A DNA stretch of 64,000 nucleotides. Source: Candidatus Cloacimonetes bacterium HGW-Cloacimonetes-1. GTDB taxonomy: Bacteria; Cloacimonadota; Cloacimonadia; Cloacimonadales; Cloacimonadaceae. The position numbers and the translations under genes were made by a program. The DNA lies in NCBI GenBank assembly GCA_002841975.1, contig PHBQ01000002.1, forward strand, positions 1 to 64,000, given 5' to 3'. A model generated the notes under the pieces. That model saw only the letters and a list, made by a program, of their open reading frames with translations, was not told the DNA's origin and did no database searches. This document shows positions 28,301 to 37,200 of this stretch, piece by piece. How positions within the stretch are numbered: position 1 is the stretch's first letter; each line of letters starts with the position of its first letter.

Positions 28301-28559
28301 GCCGGCAGTTTTCATCATCGGCACATTCCGTGCATTCATGCTGCTCTATCTGCTCTTCCCGGGGATTGTAAACGATGTCTATAGATGGGTTAAAGTACTC
28401 ACGTTTGTCCGCATTGGCAAAGAAATGAAGATGGATATTGCCGGTTTCATCCAATGATTTCCAATACAGCAAATCTCCCCTTTCCAAGGGTATCACCGCG
28501 TGACTAAAGTACCATGTGTTTGACTTTGCATGATAGTCTTTGCTAAACAAGCGCGCCAT
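25362..28559 (-). CDS. SNF2-family ATPase/helicase with N-terminal SWIM-like zinc finger
   Basis: The 1065-residue protein has a SWIM-like zinc finger near residues 70-90 (HECTECADDENCRHYLSIL, CxC...CxH) and a long bacterial SNF2-associated region to about 580. The SNF2 ATPase core follows: LADEMGLGKTIQALAI (Walker A), LLDEAQNIKN (Walker B), ALSGTPIENSLIELWSIFDF (motif III). The C-terminal helicase lobe has LISLKTGGTGLNLTAADTV and DRTHRIGQTNKV (motif VI). Such proteins translocate on double-stranded DNA and remodel protein-DNA complexes, for example RapA on RNA polymerase. Whether this one acts in transcription recycling, repair or defence is not shown. The small kinase-like gene overlaps its end by 8 bp. 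Upstream lies a repeat-rich intergenic region. Confidence 0.92.
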   Translation of the reverse strand: MARLFSKDYHAKSNTWYFSHAVIPLERGDLLYWKSLDETGNIHLHFFANADKREYFNPSIDIVYNPREEQIEQHECTECADDENCRHYLSILHYAYHYLNTDIFSEEIIETCYGNILSGEERWQILVHGAKIQLENVYNLESDKIRFYLGDYDPIDIMQMLQVLQGKDVEGLTERTREEYQEIAAVFTDYELQLFWMLLEKRSAYSSKSKFFSIYKKDFHAFLIVMRNMKDKFVIKETLEPLEFIDHTLSMSIRIEKINAEVYLVRPILIDELSVWYSGYPTWLFFRNQVRHIDLPFRKETIDILFNRELLIKINDLVYFRTIVHQQLRNTDIYLDFDEQITLPQIIDSAPKIHLIIRKMDDAVTISGFLNYESQFDVPLSVVRFKSPLIKSSFRNNEDPENKPWFYIPPAIFQKMKILLDALPFADLNRLEEHSELVILGDANIEKLKKAIYELTETDWDIDIDPALQNEFVYKVPLKVEINTRAGEEIDWFSYDIRYRYKDFSFSHEELAKFFKTNQQFMHTQDGRIVFITNRDVFDEMDKLIAKSEKKNDETYRSRILNLPYYMRLREENPAFSLLGDSFINQMFRDLLERHTEKKESLPIYLQAILRGYQKAGYAWLKMLQHYRLNGVLADEMGLGKTIQALAILADTPDESVSLVVCPKTLQYNWAAEIEKFHTNIPFAIVEGDRLTRAMILDSKNIKLFIISYSIVLNDLDHLKKIQFEWVLLDEAQNIKNVTAQRTGAIKKLNANHRMALSGTPIENSLIELWSIFDFLMPGYLGTLGRFKKEYQTDGINPEAGQKLHRAVAPFILRRKKKEVLLELPDKQEQISWCRLTSVQEKLYLQIIEMVRKTLFHSDTENPSYIHILSALTKLRQVCNHPSLVNPDILAEIEASSKLEQLLELVTEAIESGHKILVFSQFVQMLKIIRKVFDDNGITYSYLDGQTKDRITPIQSFNADPNIKVFLISLKTGGTGLNLTAADTVILFDPWWNPMIENQAIDRTHRIGQTNKVQVIRLITKGTVEEKILALQQTKLDLFKSVIEDGQQIIKTISIDEMRSLFHYE

Positions 28560-28744
28560 TGTACCTCTTCCAATAATTTAATCCCTCATTGACGAATATA
28601 AAACAGTGATTTTGTCAATGTATTTCGCATCTTATTTTCAAATACCATCCTGAATCTGGAATAATCCGTGGTAGTGAGGGTGCATTATCGCGGAGTTTTG
28701 TGTTTAGTCCCCAGATATCCCATCTCTGCTTTGTGCAATCTCAG

Positions 28745-28832
28745 GAGTTGCCCTCGTGATTCCCTCGTGAATCCGAGGTGCGACGAGGGAATCACGAGGG
28801 GGTCACGAGGATAGCAGCTCGGATTGGAGTAT
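28745..28832 (-). repeat. CCCTCGTGA-family intergenic repeat, copy B (palindromic variant)
   Basis: Here the units are arranged as a hairpin: CCCTCGTGATTCCCTCG (28751-28767) pairs perfectly with CGAGGGAATCACGAGGG (28784-28800) over a 16-nt loop. The end CGGATTGGAGTA matches the boundary seen in other copies. Confidence 0.85.
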
Positions 28833-29134
28833 CGTCCTGCGGAGCATCGGCATGTGCCGGCTACGCTGGCACCGGGTCTTTCCGTACCGGAGCTTGCCGA
28901 AGCTCCGTTTTTGTCTTTTCTCTTTGTTTTTTCTTCTTGCGGAGGATCAGCATCCTCCGGCTACGGGTTCTGTCCTGCGGACTTAGGTGCAACCCCCGGA
29001 CTTTGTCAACTGCCTACAGCACTTGCGGGCGACACCATCAAATCTGGCGGGAGTCATCTATCAGCAGCAACGGCATGTTGCTCTACACTCGTAGCCGGAT
29101 GATACGAAGATCTGCGATCCGAAAGCCTTTGATC
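28833..29134. repeat. Cluster of short palindromic intergenic repeats (between SNF2 and malic enzyme genes)
   Basis: Part of the 629-bp gap 28560-29188. It contains a GGAGGAT/ATCCTCC hairpin (28941-28958), a CGGAGCTT/AAGCTCCG hairpin followed by T5 (28888-28912), and two direct copies of GCGGAGNATC ... CCGGCTACG. It also holds GGACTTTGTCAAC (28998-29010) and a degenerate GGGCGACACC unit (29018-29036), both shared with the cluster near 50.6-50.9 kb. No credible gene is seen; a 125-codon frame across it is probably spurious. Confidence 0.7.
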
Positions 29135-29163
29135 TTGACAAATAAACAGTCCTAATTTGTATT
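29135..29163 (+). promoter_or_regulatory. Putative sigma70-type promoter for malic enzyme
   Basis: TTGACA (29135-29140), 17-bp spacer, TGTATT (29158-29163). It lies 26 bp upstream of the malic enzyme ATG. The 13-mer around the -35 box recurs before the sensor-kinase gene at 50921-50933. Confidence 0.6.
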
Positions 29164-29188
29164 ACAAAAAAACATATCGGGAGTTAGG

Positions 29189-30643
29189 ATGCAAGAACTA
29201 AAGCTGGATCTGAGTAATCTGCAAGATGTATTTGCAGAACGTTTTAGCCCGGAAGACAAATCGAAGGCGCAGACATTGTTCCTCAAAAAACTATCGGAAC
29301 TGATGCACGGGTTTTATCATGGTAAAATGCAAACCATTCCCAAAGCCGGGATCTGGGGTTTCAATTGGTTCAATGTATGGTACACCCCGGGCGTATCTTC
29401 GGTATCGACCGCTATCCGGGACGACAATGAGCTGTCCTATCAGTACTCCAATCGTGGAAACATGGTGGCAGTAGTGAGTGATAGCACCCGGGTATTGGGT
29501 GATGGAGATTGCACTCCTGCCGGTGGTTTGGGCGTGATGGAAGGCAAAGCCATGCTGATGAAATATCTGGGTGGCGTCGATGCCACTGCGCTTTGTATCA
29601 ACAATCGTGATGAAAACGGGAAACCTGATCCCCAGAAGATTATAGATTTTGTCAAAATGCTAGAGCCGTCCTTTGGGGCAGTCAATCTGGAAGATATCTC
29701 GCAGCCCAATTGTTATAAAGTGTTGGATGAATTGCGCGATGCGTGCAATATCCCCGTCTGGCACGACGACGCTCAAGGTACCGCCTGCGTCACTCTGGCG
29801 GGCTTGATCAATGCACTCAAACTCACCAATAAAAAGATGGAATCGGTGCGGACCGTACTATTTGGGGCAGGTGCATCAAATAGCACTATTGCTCATTTTC
29901 TGTTGCAAAGCGGGATGCCGGGTGAAAACCTCGTGGTCTTCGATAGCAAAGGCGCACTCCACAAAGGCCGCAGTGATGTGGCAAATGATCCCGGTAAATA
30001 CAAACAGTGGCACCTAGCAGAGATCTCGAATCCACAGCGTTTGAATACGATGGAAGAGGCAATGCAGGGTGCAGATGTACTGATTGCGCTATCTACACCT
30101 GGCCCCGATACGATCAAACCGGAATGGATCCGTTTGATGAACGAAAAAGCCATAGTTTTTACTTGTGCCAATCCGGTGCCGGAAATCTATCCCTATGATG
30201 CCAAAGCGGCAGGTGCTTATATCGTGGCAACCGGCAGAGGTGACTTTCCCAATCAGATCAATAACTCTTGTGGTTTCCCTGGTATCCTGAAGGGTGCGCT
30301 CTTGGTGCGGGCACGTAAGATCACGGATAATATGGCAATTCGGGCAGCTCATTCTCTGGCAGATTTTGCCGAAGCCAGAGGTATTACTCCGGATAACATT
30401 GTCCCCACGATGGATGAAGCCGAAGTCTTCCCCCGCGAAGCAGCGGATGTGGCTATGCAAGCCATTGCCGACGGCGTGGCACGGGTAAATATGACATGGC
30501 AAGAAGCGTTTGACATTGCTTCCCAAGACATCATGGCCGCCAGACAGATGACAAAATCCTTGATGCAGCAGGGCTTCATCGCAGAGCCAAGCAGCGCTAT
30601 CATCGAACAAGCATTAAGCTATACTGTGGATGTGATCGGATAA
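29189..30643 (+). CDS. NAD(P)-dependent malic enzyme (oxaloacetate-decarboxylating)
   Basis: The 484-residue protein catalyses malate + NAD(P)+ to pyruvate + CO2 + NAD(P)H. It carries the malic N-terminal domain with NRGNMVAVVSDSTRVLGDG, YLGGVDATALCINNRD and the metal-binding NLEDISQPN region. The VWHDDAQGTACVTLAGLINA segment, a metal-binding Asp followed by the domain boundary, comes next. The NAD-binding domain begins TVLFGAGASNSTIAHF and contains NPVPEIYP, a hallmark of the family. Its length fits the short bacterial type without a phosphotransacetylase domain. SD GGGAG precedes the ATG. A radical SAM gene starts 3 bp after the stop, so the two are co-transcribed. Choice of NAD or NADP cannot be decided here. 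Confidence 0.93.
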   Translation: MQELKLDLSNLQDVFAERFSPEDKSKAQTLFLKKLSELMHGFYHGKMQTIPKAGIWGFNWFNVWYTPGVSSVSTAIRDDNELSYQYSNRGNMVAVVSDSTRVLGDGDCTPAGGLGVMEGKAMLMKYLGGVDATALCINNRDENGKPDPQKIIDFVKMLEPSFGAVNLEDISQPNCYKVLDELRDACNIPVWHDDAQGTACVTLAGLINALKLTNKKMESVRTVLFGAGASNSTIAHFLLQSGMPGENLVVFDSKGALHKGRSDVANDPGKYKQWHLAEISNPQRLNTMEEAMQGADVLIALSTPGPDTIKPEWIRLMNEKAIVFTCANPVPEIYPYDAKAAGAYIVATGRGDFPNQINNSCGFPGILKGALLVRARKITDNMAIRAAHSLADFAEARGITPDNIVPTMDEAEVFPREAADVAMQAIADGVARVNMTWQEAFDIASQDIMAARQMTKSLMQQGFIAEPSSAIIEQALSYTVDVIG

Positions 30644-30646
30644 ATA

Positions 30647-31672
30647 GTGAAGAGTCTATTTAAAACCGTTTTCCGTATGCATCAGGCAAAGCCGGCACTC
30701 TTGTACTGTTCCTTCAAGCTCACCGGCAAATGCACCCTGAACTGCCGTCAATGCGGGATTCCGGGACAAGATGTTTTGGGTGATATGAACCTCGAGAGTT
30801 TTGAACGGGTATTACACAAACTCCGCAGCTATGGGACACGTCGAATCATCCTCTCAGGTGGAGAACCGGTAATACACTCCCAGTTTCGGGATGTGGTAAA
30901 ACTGATTGATGACTATGGTTTTCGGCATACGCACCTGCTTACCAATTTGTACTATTCCGCAGAGCTACAGGAAGAGGTGACAGAGCTATTGTTCCGCTAT
31001 CAAATGAGCGTCAATACCTCTTATGACGGGATCGGGGTGGTGGCAGATTATCTGCGCGGGGGCTCTCAAGTCTCCGAGATTGTAGAACGCGGAATGCAGA
31101 TGATCTCGATAGCCAATAGGAAACATGGACGGCAGATCAAGCCTACGATGACCGTGATCCTCAATGCCAAAAACATCCATCAGCTGCCCCAGATTCTACA
31201 ACGCTCTCTGGAACTGGGGTGGTGGCTCAATGTAGATTTTTACCGTTGGAGTTCCTCCAGTCACAATGAGTGTGACGAACTGAAGCTGCTGGACTATGCA
31301 GTGGTGAAACATGCGATAGACATGCTGCGCAAAGCACCGAACCTGCGCACTCCGATGTGGCTTTATGATGGCTTCGAGGCATATTTCCGGGGTGAACAGC
31401 CCAAACGTTGTCCCTATTTGGACAATCCGTCTTTGGGCAGTAAATTCTTCATTCAGCAGGATGGCGAGTTGCAAATGTGTCTCAGTGGTTCAGCTGGGAA
31501 TATCCTGACAACTGAGATAGATGAGATCTTTGCCGGAAGTCAATGGCAAGAGCGCCTCTCCGAATTCAAATCCTGTCCCGGATGCTGGAATGCCTGTTAT
31601 ACCATCACGGCAGGATGGAAGCCATATTTGCACAAAGAGACGCTACAGCAGATGATTCGTAACTATATTTGA
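30647..31672 (+). CDS. Radical SAM protein with C-terminal SPASM-like cluster
   Basis: The start is a GTG 3 bp after the malic enzyme stop; the next ATG (MHQAKPALLYCSFKLTG) is an alternative. The radical SAM [4Fe-4S] motif is C29TLNCRQC36 (CxxxCxxC), followed by RRIILSGGEPVI for SAM binding. The C-terminal third has cysteines KRCPYLD, LQMCLSGS and KSCPGCWNACYT, consistent with a SPASM/twitch auxiliary Fe-S domain. Such enzymes modify peptides, proteins or small molecules by radical chemistry; the substrate is not evident. No precursor peptide gene is visible beside it. Co-transcription with malic enzyme is the only context, which does not suggest a clear pathway. Confidence 0.88.
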   Translation: MKSLFKTVFRMHQAKPALLYCSFKLTGKCTLNCRQCGIPGQDVLGDMNLESFERVLHKLRSYGTRRIILSGGEPVIHSQFRDVVKLIDDYGFRHTHLLTNLYYSAELQEEVTELLFRYQMSVNTSYDGIGVVADYLRGGSQVSEIVERGMQMISIANRKHGRQIKPTMTVILNAKNIHQLPQILQRSLELGWWLNVDFYRWSSSSHNECDELKLLDYAVVKHAIDMLRKAPNLRTPMWLYDGFEAYFRGEQPKRCPYLDNPSLGSKFFIQQDGELQMCLSGSAGNILTTEIDEIFAGSQWQERLSEFKSCPGCWNACYTITAGWKPYLHKETLQQMIRNYI

Positions 31673-31805
31673 AAATCTGATTGACAAACCACAGGAAGTC
31701 AAAATCATGATGTTTCATGGTCTTGTGACACTGCTTTCAATACATAAATGCAGCTTACAAGCCCGTGTTTCACACAAAATTGATAGTCCCAAACGAGGAT
31801 AATAA

Positions 31806-33059
31806 ATGGATAGATTCATTATTGAAAGTAACCGAGATATGAGCGGTTCCATTGAAGTCAGTGGAGCCAAAAACGCCATCTTGCCGATTATGGCAGCATG
31901 CCTGTTATCACCCGGAAAGTCCGTACTGCGGAACGTTCCAAACTTGATAGATCTGAAGACGATGTCTCACCTCCTGCGCATCATTGGTGCCAGAGTAGAG
32001 CACGTCGGCACGACGATGAGTATCGATGGCAGTGACGTCTGTTTCTGTGAAGCTCCCTACGAATTGGTGAGCAAGATGCGTGCTTCCATCTATGTCTTGG
32101 GACCACTCTTGGCACGGATCAAAGAGGCAAAAGTATCTTTTCCCGGTGGCTGTGCGATCGGAACACGACCGGTGGACCTCCATCTGAAGGCTCTGGAAGC
32201 CCTGGGTGCCGAGATCAATATCGAGCATGGCTATATCCATGCCAAAGCCGAGAAGCTGATCGGGGCTGATATCCATTTTGAAAAGTCCAGTGTAGGCGCT
32301 ACGATCAATACTTTGATGGCGGCAGTCTATGCGGAAGGCACGACCCGTCTGCACAATGCAGCAATGGAACCGGAAGTCGATAGCACTATCATGTTTTTGA
32401 ACAAGATGGGTGCCAAGATCAGCGGTATGGGCAGCACATCGCTCGTGATCGAGGGAGTGGAAAACCTCTTCCCCGTAGAAATGCAGATGATTCCGGATCG
32501 GATCGAAGCAGGAACTTTCCTCATTGCAGGTGCCCTCAGCCAAAATCCCATTACCGTGAAAAACTGTGAACCGGAGCATTTACGCGTCGTGATCGAGAAA
32601 CTGCGGGATGCGGGATGCAATTTTGACATAGAAACCAATAGTATTACCCTCTACCCTCCCAAAGAGATTAAACCGGTCAACGTGATCACCCTGCCCTATC
32701 CCGGATTCCCTACCGATTTACAGGCGCAGTTTATGGTCCTGATGACATTGTGTAAGGGCGTATGCTTTATCGAAGATACTGTCTTCCCGGACCGCTATAT
32801 GCATGTGGCAGAACTGAATAGGCTACAGGCAGACATCCGTCTGGATCGTGGTATCGCCACCATCAAGGGTGTGGAAGAACTCAGCGGTGCAGAAGTCATG
32901 GCGACGGATCTGCGTGCCAGTGCCGCTCTTGTCTTGGCGGGAATGGTGGCAGCGGACAAAACTACGGTGTCTCGTATCTATCACATCGATCGCGGATATG
33001 ACCGCATCGAAGAAAAGCTGAATGCCATTGGTGGCCGGATTACCCGAGAAAATGCTTAA
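31806..33059 (+). CDS. murA: UDP-N-acetylglucosamine 1-carboxyvinyltransferase
   Basis: This 417-residue enzyme transfers enolpyruvate from PEP to UDP-GlcNAc, the first committed step of peptidoglycan synthesis. Diagnostic features are the N-terminal SGSIEVSGAKNAILPIMAA motif and the active-site loop PGGCAIGTRPVDLHL, where C116 is the PEP-binding, fosfomycin-sensitive cysteine. The C-terminal half includes GFPTDLQAQFMVLM and ATDLRASAALVLAG. Length equals E. coli MurA (419). The presence of Cys rather than Asp predicts fosfomycin sensitivity of the enzyme. The epimerase gene overlaps its end by 8 nt and is translationally coupled. The ATG has CGAGGA upstream. Confidence 0.97.
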   Translation: MDRFIIESNRDMSGSIEVSGAKNAILPIMAACLLSPGKSVLRNVPNLIDLKTMSHLLRIIGARVEHVGTTMSIDGSDVCFCEAPYELVSKMRASIYVLGPLLARIKEAKVSFPGGCAIGTRPVDLHLKALEALGAEINIEHGYIHAKAEKLIGADIHFEKSSVGATINTLMAAVYAEGTTRLHNAAMEPEVDSTIMFLNKMGAKISGMGSTSLVIEGVENLFPVEMQMIPDRIEAGTFLIAGALSQNPITVKNCEPEHLRVVIEKLRDAGCNFDIETNSITLYPPKEIKPVNVITLPYPGFPTDLQAQFMVLMTLCKGVCFIEDTVFPDRYMHVAELNRLQADIRLDRGIATIKGVEELSGAEVMATDLRASAALVLAGMVAADKTTVSRIYHIDRGYDRIEEKLNAIGGRITRENA

Positions 33060-34020
33060 ATCCCAACGAATTTTAGTCACTGGGGGAGCTGGTTTTATCG
33101 GCTCCCACCTTTGTGACTATTTACTCAATCAAGGTATCCTGGTCTATTGCCTGGACAATTTCTGCGACTTTTACGATCCGGCAATCAAGCACCGTAATAT
33201 CGAAGCGGCAATGAAGAACAAGAACTTTCAGCTCATCAATGCAGATATCCGTGATGCGGAGAAACTGCACGAAGTCTTTGCGCAATATAGCTTTGATCTG
33301 GTGGTACATATGGCTGCGATGGCAGGGGTTCGACCCTCGATCGAGAATCCGGCACTCTATCTGGACGTCAATATTGCCGGCACTCTCCAGCTCTTGCAAG
33401 CCTGTACCGCTCATGGCATCAAACGCTTTGTCTTTGCTTCCTCGTCGTCGATCTATGGGAACAACACCAAACTCCCCTTCGCGGAAGACGATTGCGTGGA
33501 TCATCCCATCTCGCCCTATGCCATGTCCAAGAAAGCAGCGGAACTGCTCTGTCACAACTGGCATCACTTGTACAAGATGTCCATCATCTGCCTGCGTTTC
33601 TTTACGGTGTATGGCCCGCGGCAAAGACCGGATCTGGCAATCCACAAGTTTGCACGGATGATCATCAATGACCAGCCTATCCCGATGTTTGGAGACGGCT
33701 CTACAGCCCGTGATTATACCTATATCGACGACATCATCCAAGGCGTCAGCCAAGCCATCTCTTACGTCGAACATCATCATTGCTACGAGATCATAAACCT
33801 GGGTGAAGCAGGTAGCATCACACTGGAGAAGATGATAAAAACTATCGAGAATGCACTGGGCAAGCCTGCCCGGATCAATCTACTTCCCATGCAAAGCGGT
33901 GATGTAGAAAACACCTTTGCCGATATCACCAAAGCCAAAAGCCTCTTAAACTACAATCCTCAAACCTCATTTGAAGCAGGAATCCAAGTATTTATCGATT
34001 GGATTCGCAGTTCCTATTGA
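33052..34020 (+). CDS. NAD-dependent nucleotide-sugar epimerase (UDP-glucuronate 4-epimerase-like)
   Basis: The ATG at 33052 overlaps the end of murA by 8 nt (MLKSQRILVTGGAGFIGSHL); the earlier start at 33022 would add non-homologous residues. The 322-residue extended short-chain dehydrogenase has the GGAGFIGSH dinucleotide motif, the Asp of YCLDNF, the FASSSSIYG catalytic Ser/Thr region and the YAMSK active-site tyrosine and lysine. The FFTVYGPRQRPDLAIHKFAR segment is characteristic of UDP-glucuronate/galacturonate 4-epimerases used for capsule and lipopolysaccharide sugars. UDP-glucose 4-epimerase activity is an alternative. Coupling to murA links it to envelope synthesis. Confidence 0.9.
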   Translation: MLKSQRILVTGGAGFIGSHLCDYLLNQGILVYCLDNFCDFYDPAIKHRNIEAAMKNKNFQLINADIRDAEKLHEVFAQYSFDLVVHMAAMAGVRPSIENPALYLDVNIAGTLQLLQACTAHGIKRFVFASSSSIYGNNTKLPFAEDDCVDHPISPYAMSKKAAELLCHNWHHLYKMSIICLRFFTVYGPRQRPDLAIHKFARMIINDQPIPMFGDGSTARDYTYIDDIIQGVSQAISYVEHHHCYEIINLGEAGSITLEKMIKTIENALGKPARINLLPMQSGDVENTFADITKAKSLLNYNPQTSFEAGIQVFIDWIRSSY

Positions 34021-34060
34021 TATATTTCCACACTGCATTAGATCACTTTACACAATCTTC

Positions 34061-34088
34061 TTGACTACTATTCCGTTACCATCATAGT
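34061..34088 (+). promoter_or_regulatory. Possible promoter for the large surface-protein gene
   Basis: TTGACT (34061-34066), 16-bp spacer, CATAGT (34083-34088). If used, the transcript carries a 5' leader of about 200 nt before the 1634-residue protein. Each box has one or two mismatches. Confidence 0.35.
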
Positions 34089-34160
34089 TGCACACGAGTA
34101 GCGTTCTAGCTACCAGTTACAGAGTGTGTATATTAAACTTTTATTTTCCAAGGAGTTAAC

Positions 34161-34289
34161 TTGTTACAAAGCGTATTGTTTTCGATATTCAACCCACTCG
34201 AAAGAGTGAAAACAGTTTTTCTAACGTCCATTAATGCTTGGGCAGATGTCCAAGATATGTCTTTTTACAAACAAAAATCAAACAATTAG
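34161..34289 (+). CDS. Possible 42-codon upstream ORF (leader peptide candidate)
   Basis: An open frame starting TTG at 34161, 6 nt after AAGGAG, and ending TAG at 34287-34289. The stop lies inside the ribosome-binding site (TTAGGAG) of the large downstream gene, a layout suited to translational coupling. The predicted peptide begins with a hydrophobic stretch and contains NAWADV, which resembles the end of the downstream signal peptide (TAWADV); the shared DNA is a 15-mer. It could be a leader, a decayed duplicate of the signal region, or chance. TTG starts are uncommon here. Confidence 0.2.
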   Translation: MLQSVLFSIFNPLERVKTVFLTSINAWADVQDMSFYKQKSNN

Positions 34290-34297
34290 GAGTTGTT

Positions 34298-37200
34298 ATG
34301 AAACGTAATGTTATCATAATGCTAATCGCCATCATGATGATGGCTATGTTCACTACTGCTTGGGCAGATGTAACAATAGGTACGGGAACAACCACAAGTA
34401 CAAGTATCCCACTCGCTACTTATTATGGTTACAGTTATTCCCAGCAGATCTACACACAAGCCCAGATTGGAACCGCCGGTTCTATCCAGAAGATTCGCTT
34501 TTATAAAAACACTACAGGTGTTCCGGCAAACAGCCAAGCATGGGTTATTTATATGGGTCATACGACCAAAACTGCGTTTTCAACAACAACTGACTGGGTT
34601 CCATTAGCCTCTATGACAGAGGTTTTCAATGGTACTGTCACATATCCCTCCGCTGTTGGTTGGATGGAAATCACTCTCGCAACCCCGTTTAGCTATAACA
34701 ATACTGATAATCTCGTGATTGCTATCGACGAGAATACACCTGGTTATAGTTCCAGCAGCACTAGTTGGCGTACTACAACCAGTGGTACGAACGCTGCGAT
34801 TTACTATTATAGTGATAGTACGAATCCGAGTCCAAGTGCGCCACCAACATCCACAAGCAGACTTGCAACTGTTAATCAGTTACAGATAGTATTCCCCAGT
34901 GCGACAGCTCCAAACCCCGCAACTACACCAAATCCAGCTACATTAGCAACTGATATTAGTGCTAATCCTACTTTGAGTTGGGTTGATGGTGGCGGTGGAG
35001 CTACATCATATGATGTATATTTTGGCACCAATCCCTCCCCTGCAAGTATTGGTAACCAAGCTACTACTACTTATTCTCCAGTAGGACTTAGTTACTCTAC
35101 TCCATATTACTGGCAGATAGTGCCGCGTAATGCAAACGGTCCTGCCACAGGTTGCCCTGTGTGGTCATTTACCACAATGGCAGATCCTACAATCACCGAA
35201 TTCCCACATGTGCAGAGCTTTGAAGGTGCAACCTATCCTCCTGCAGGCTGGACACATACTGTCGTGACCGGTGCCACAGGCTTGCAACGTGTAACTGCTG
35301 CCACTACAAACCCTGCAGTAGCAACAGCCTTCGACGGATCAGCAATGCTCTTTTACAATGCATTCAGTTTGAGTACTGGCTATAATGCATGGCTTGCCAC
35401 TCCTCCCCTTAGTTGCACAGATACGAATAGTAACTACCGCGTACGTTTAGCTATGTGGCGTGATAGTTCTAATTACGCGACAAATGCCGACAGAGTAGAA
35501 GTTTACTCCAATACTACTCCGAATCTAAACGGCAGCCCTGTGTTACTCGGTACTGTAAACCGCTCCAAGACTTTGTTACCTGTCGAGACAGGTGCAGACG
35601 GATGGTATCAATATGCTTTCGACATAGGCATTGGCAGTGAAATTACTCAGTTCGTTATTATCAAAGCCGTATCCGGTTATGGCAATAACATGAATCTTGA
35701 TAATGTCGAGATCTTTGCAGAAAGTGCAGAAGCTCCTCCCAGTGCACCAATCAGCTTCAGCCCTGCTAACGCAGCCACGAATGTTGCAATCAATGCAAAT
35801 CTTTCCTGGGCAAATGGCGGTGGCGTACCAAACAATTACAAAGTATTTATGGGAACAGATCCTGAATCCCTGGAAATGGTTGCCAGTCAGCCTGAAACCA
35901 CTTATGATCCCATCGATAACTTACTGTTTGGTAAAACATACTATTGGTATGTCAGTGCTATGAATGATGCAGGAAGCAGTGACTCAGCAGTGATTAGTTT
36001 CACTACTGCACCAGGAACTCCTGTAATCACTACTCCTTCCAATAATTCTACCACTACCGCAATTAATGCCTTGCTTAACTGGGCAGATGTTGCAGGTGCT
36101 ACAGGATATAAAATCTCTGTTGGTACAGAATCTGGTTTAACAGACATTGCCAATGGCATCGCCTGTGCAACCAGTGAATGGACAAATCCTGTAAACTGGA
36201 ACTTTAACCGTTCATATTTCTGGACAGTGACCGTTCTGAATGGTGACCAGGATATAGTCGGTACAGAATGGAAATTCACGACTGTTGCTGGCGCACCAGT
36301 AATTACATCACCATTAAATAATGCTGTAGCTCAAGATCCATCTGTACGTATTTTGAACTGGGCAGATGTAACAGGTGCTACCGGCTACAAAGTAAAAGCC
36401 GGAACCACTACCGGAGCTTCAGATCTGGTAAACAACGAAACCGTTGCTATCAGCCAGTACACTCATACATCAAACTGGCCATACTCTGCTCAGATCTTCT
36501 GGACAGTGACTGTATTGAACGGAGCCCAAGAAGTTGTGGGTACAGAATGGAATTTCACCACCGGTGCAAATCCTACTCTTACACCTCCTTTCTTACAGGA
36601 CTTCGCTTCCTTCCCTCCAACCAATTGGACCAGATTCAGCGGCAACTTAGCTGCTCCTTCCGTCCTCACAACTACCACATCCGGTTGGGGTGCTGATGGC
36701 TATGCCAACAATGGAACTACCGGTGCAGCAAGAGTAAACATTTATGGTACTTCTTGCAAATATTGGTTAGTCACACCTCCGATTGATCTCGGTAGTGGCA
36801 AAATCAGCGGATTCAATCTGGAATTTGACCTTGCCTTAACGGCGTACGGCCTTACAACTGCAGCCGCTACAACCGGTGTTGATGACATATTTGCAGTCAT
36901 TATTTCTACCGATGGTGGCAGTACTTGGACCAGTGCCAATACCTTGATGAAGTGGGACAATGCTGGTTCAGCCAATGTGTATAACAATATCGCTACAGCT
37001 GGGCAGCATGTGACTATCGACCTTTCAGCATATACAGGTATGGTCAAAATCGCATTTTATGGTGAGTCTTTAACATCAAATGCCGATAACGATCTCTTTA
37101 TCGATAATGTGGCTGTAGCTTCAGCTGGCGCTCCGCCTTCTGCTCCTGTGAGCCCATCACCTGCAAACGCTGCTACCAACGTAGCAATCAATGCAAACCT

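Noticed and set aside
28751-28800. CRISPR-like direct repeats of CCCTCGTGA
   Set aside because: Units are about 10 bp, lack spacers of regular length and occur at dispersed loci; not a CRISPR array.
28778-29155. 125-codon frame in the repeat cluster
   Set aside because: Composition follows GC-rich palindromes; no conserved motif or good start.
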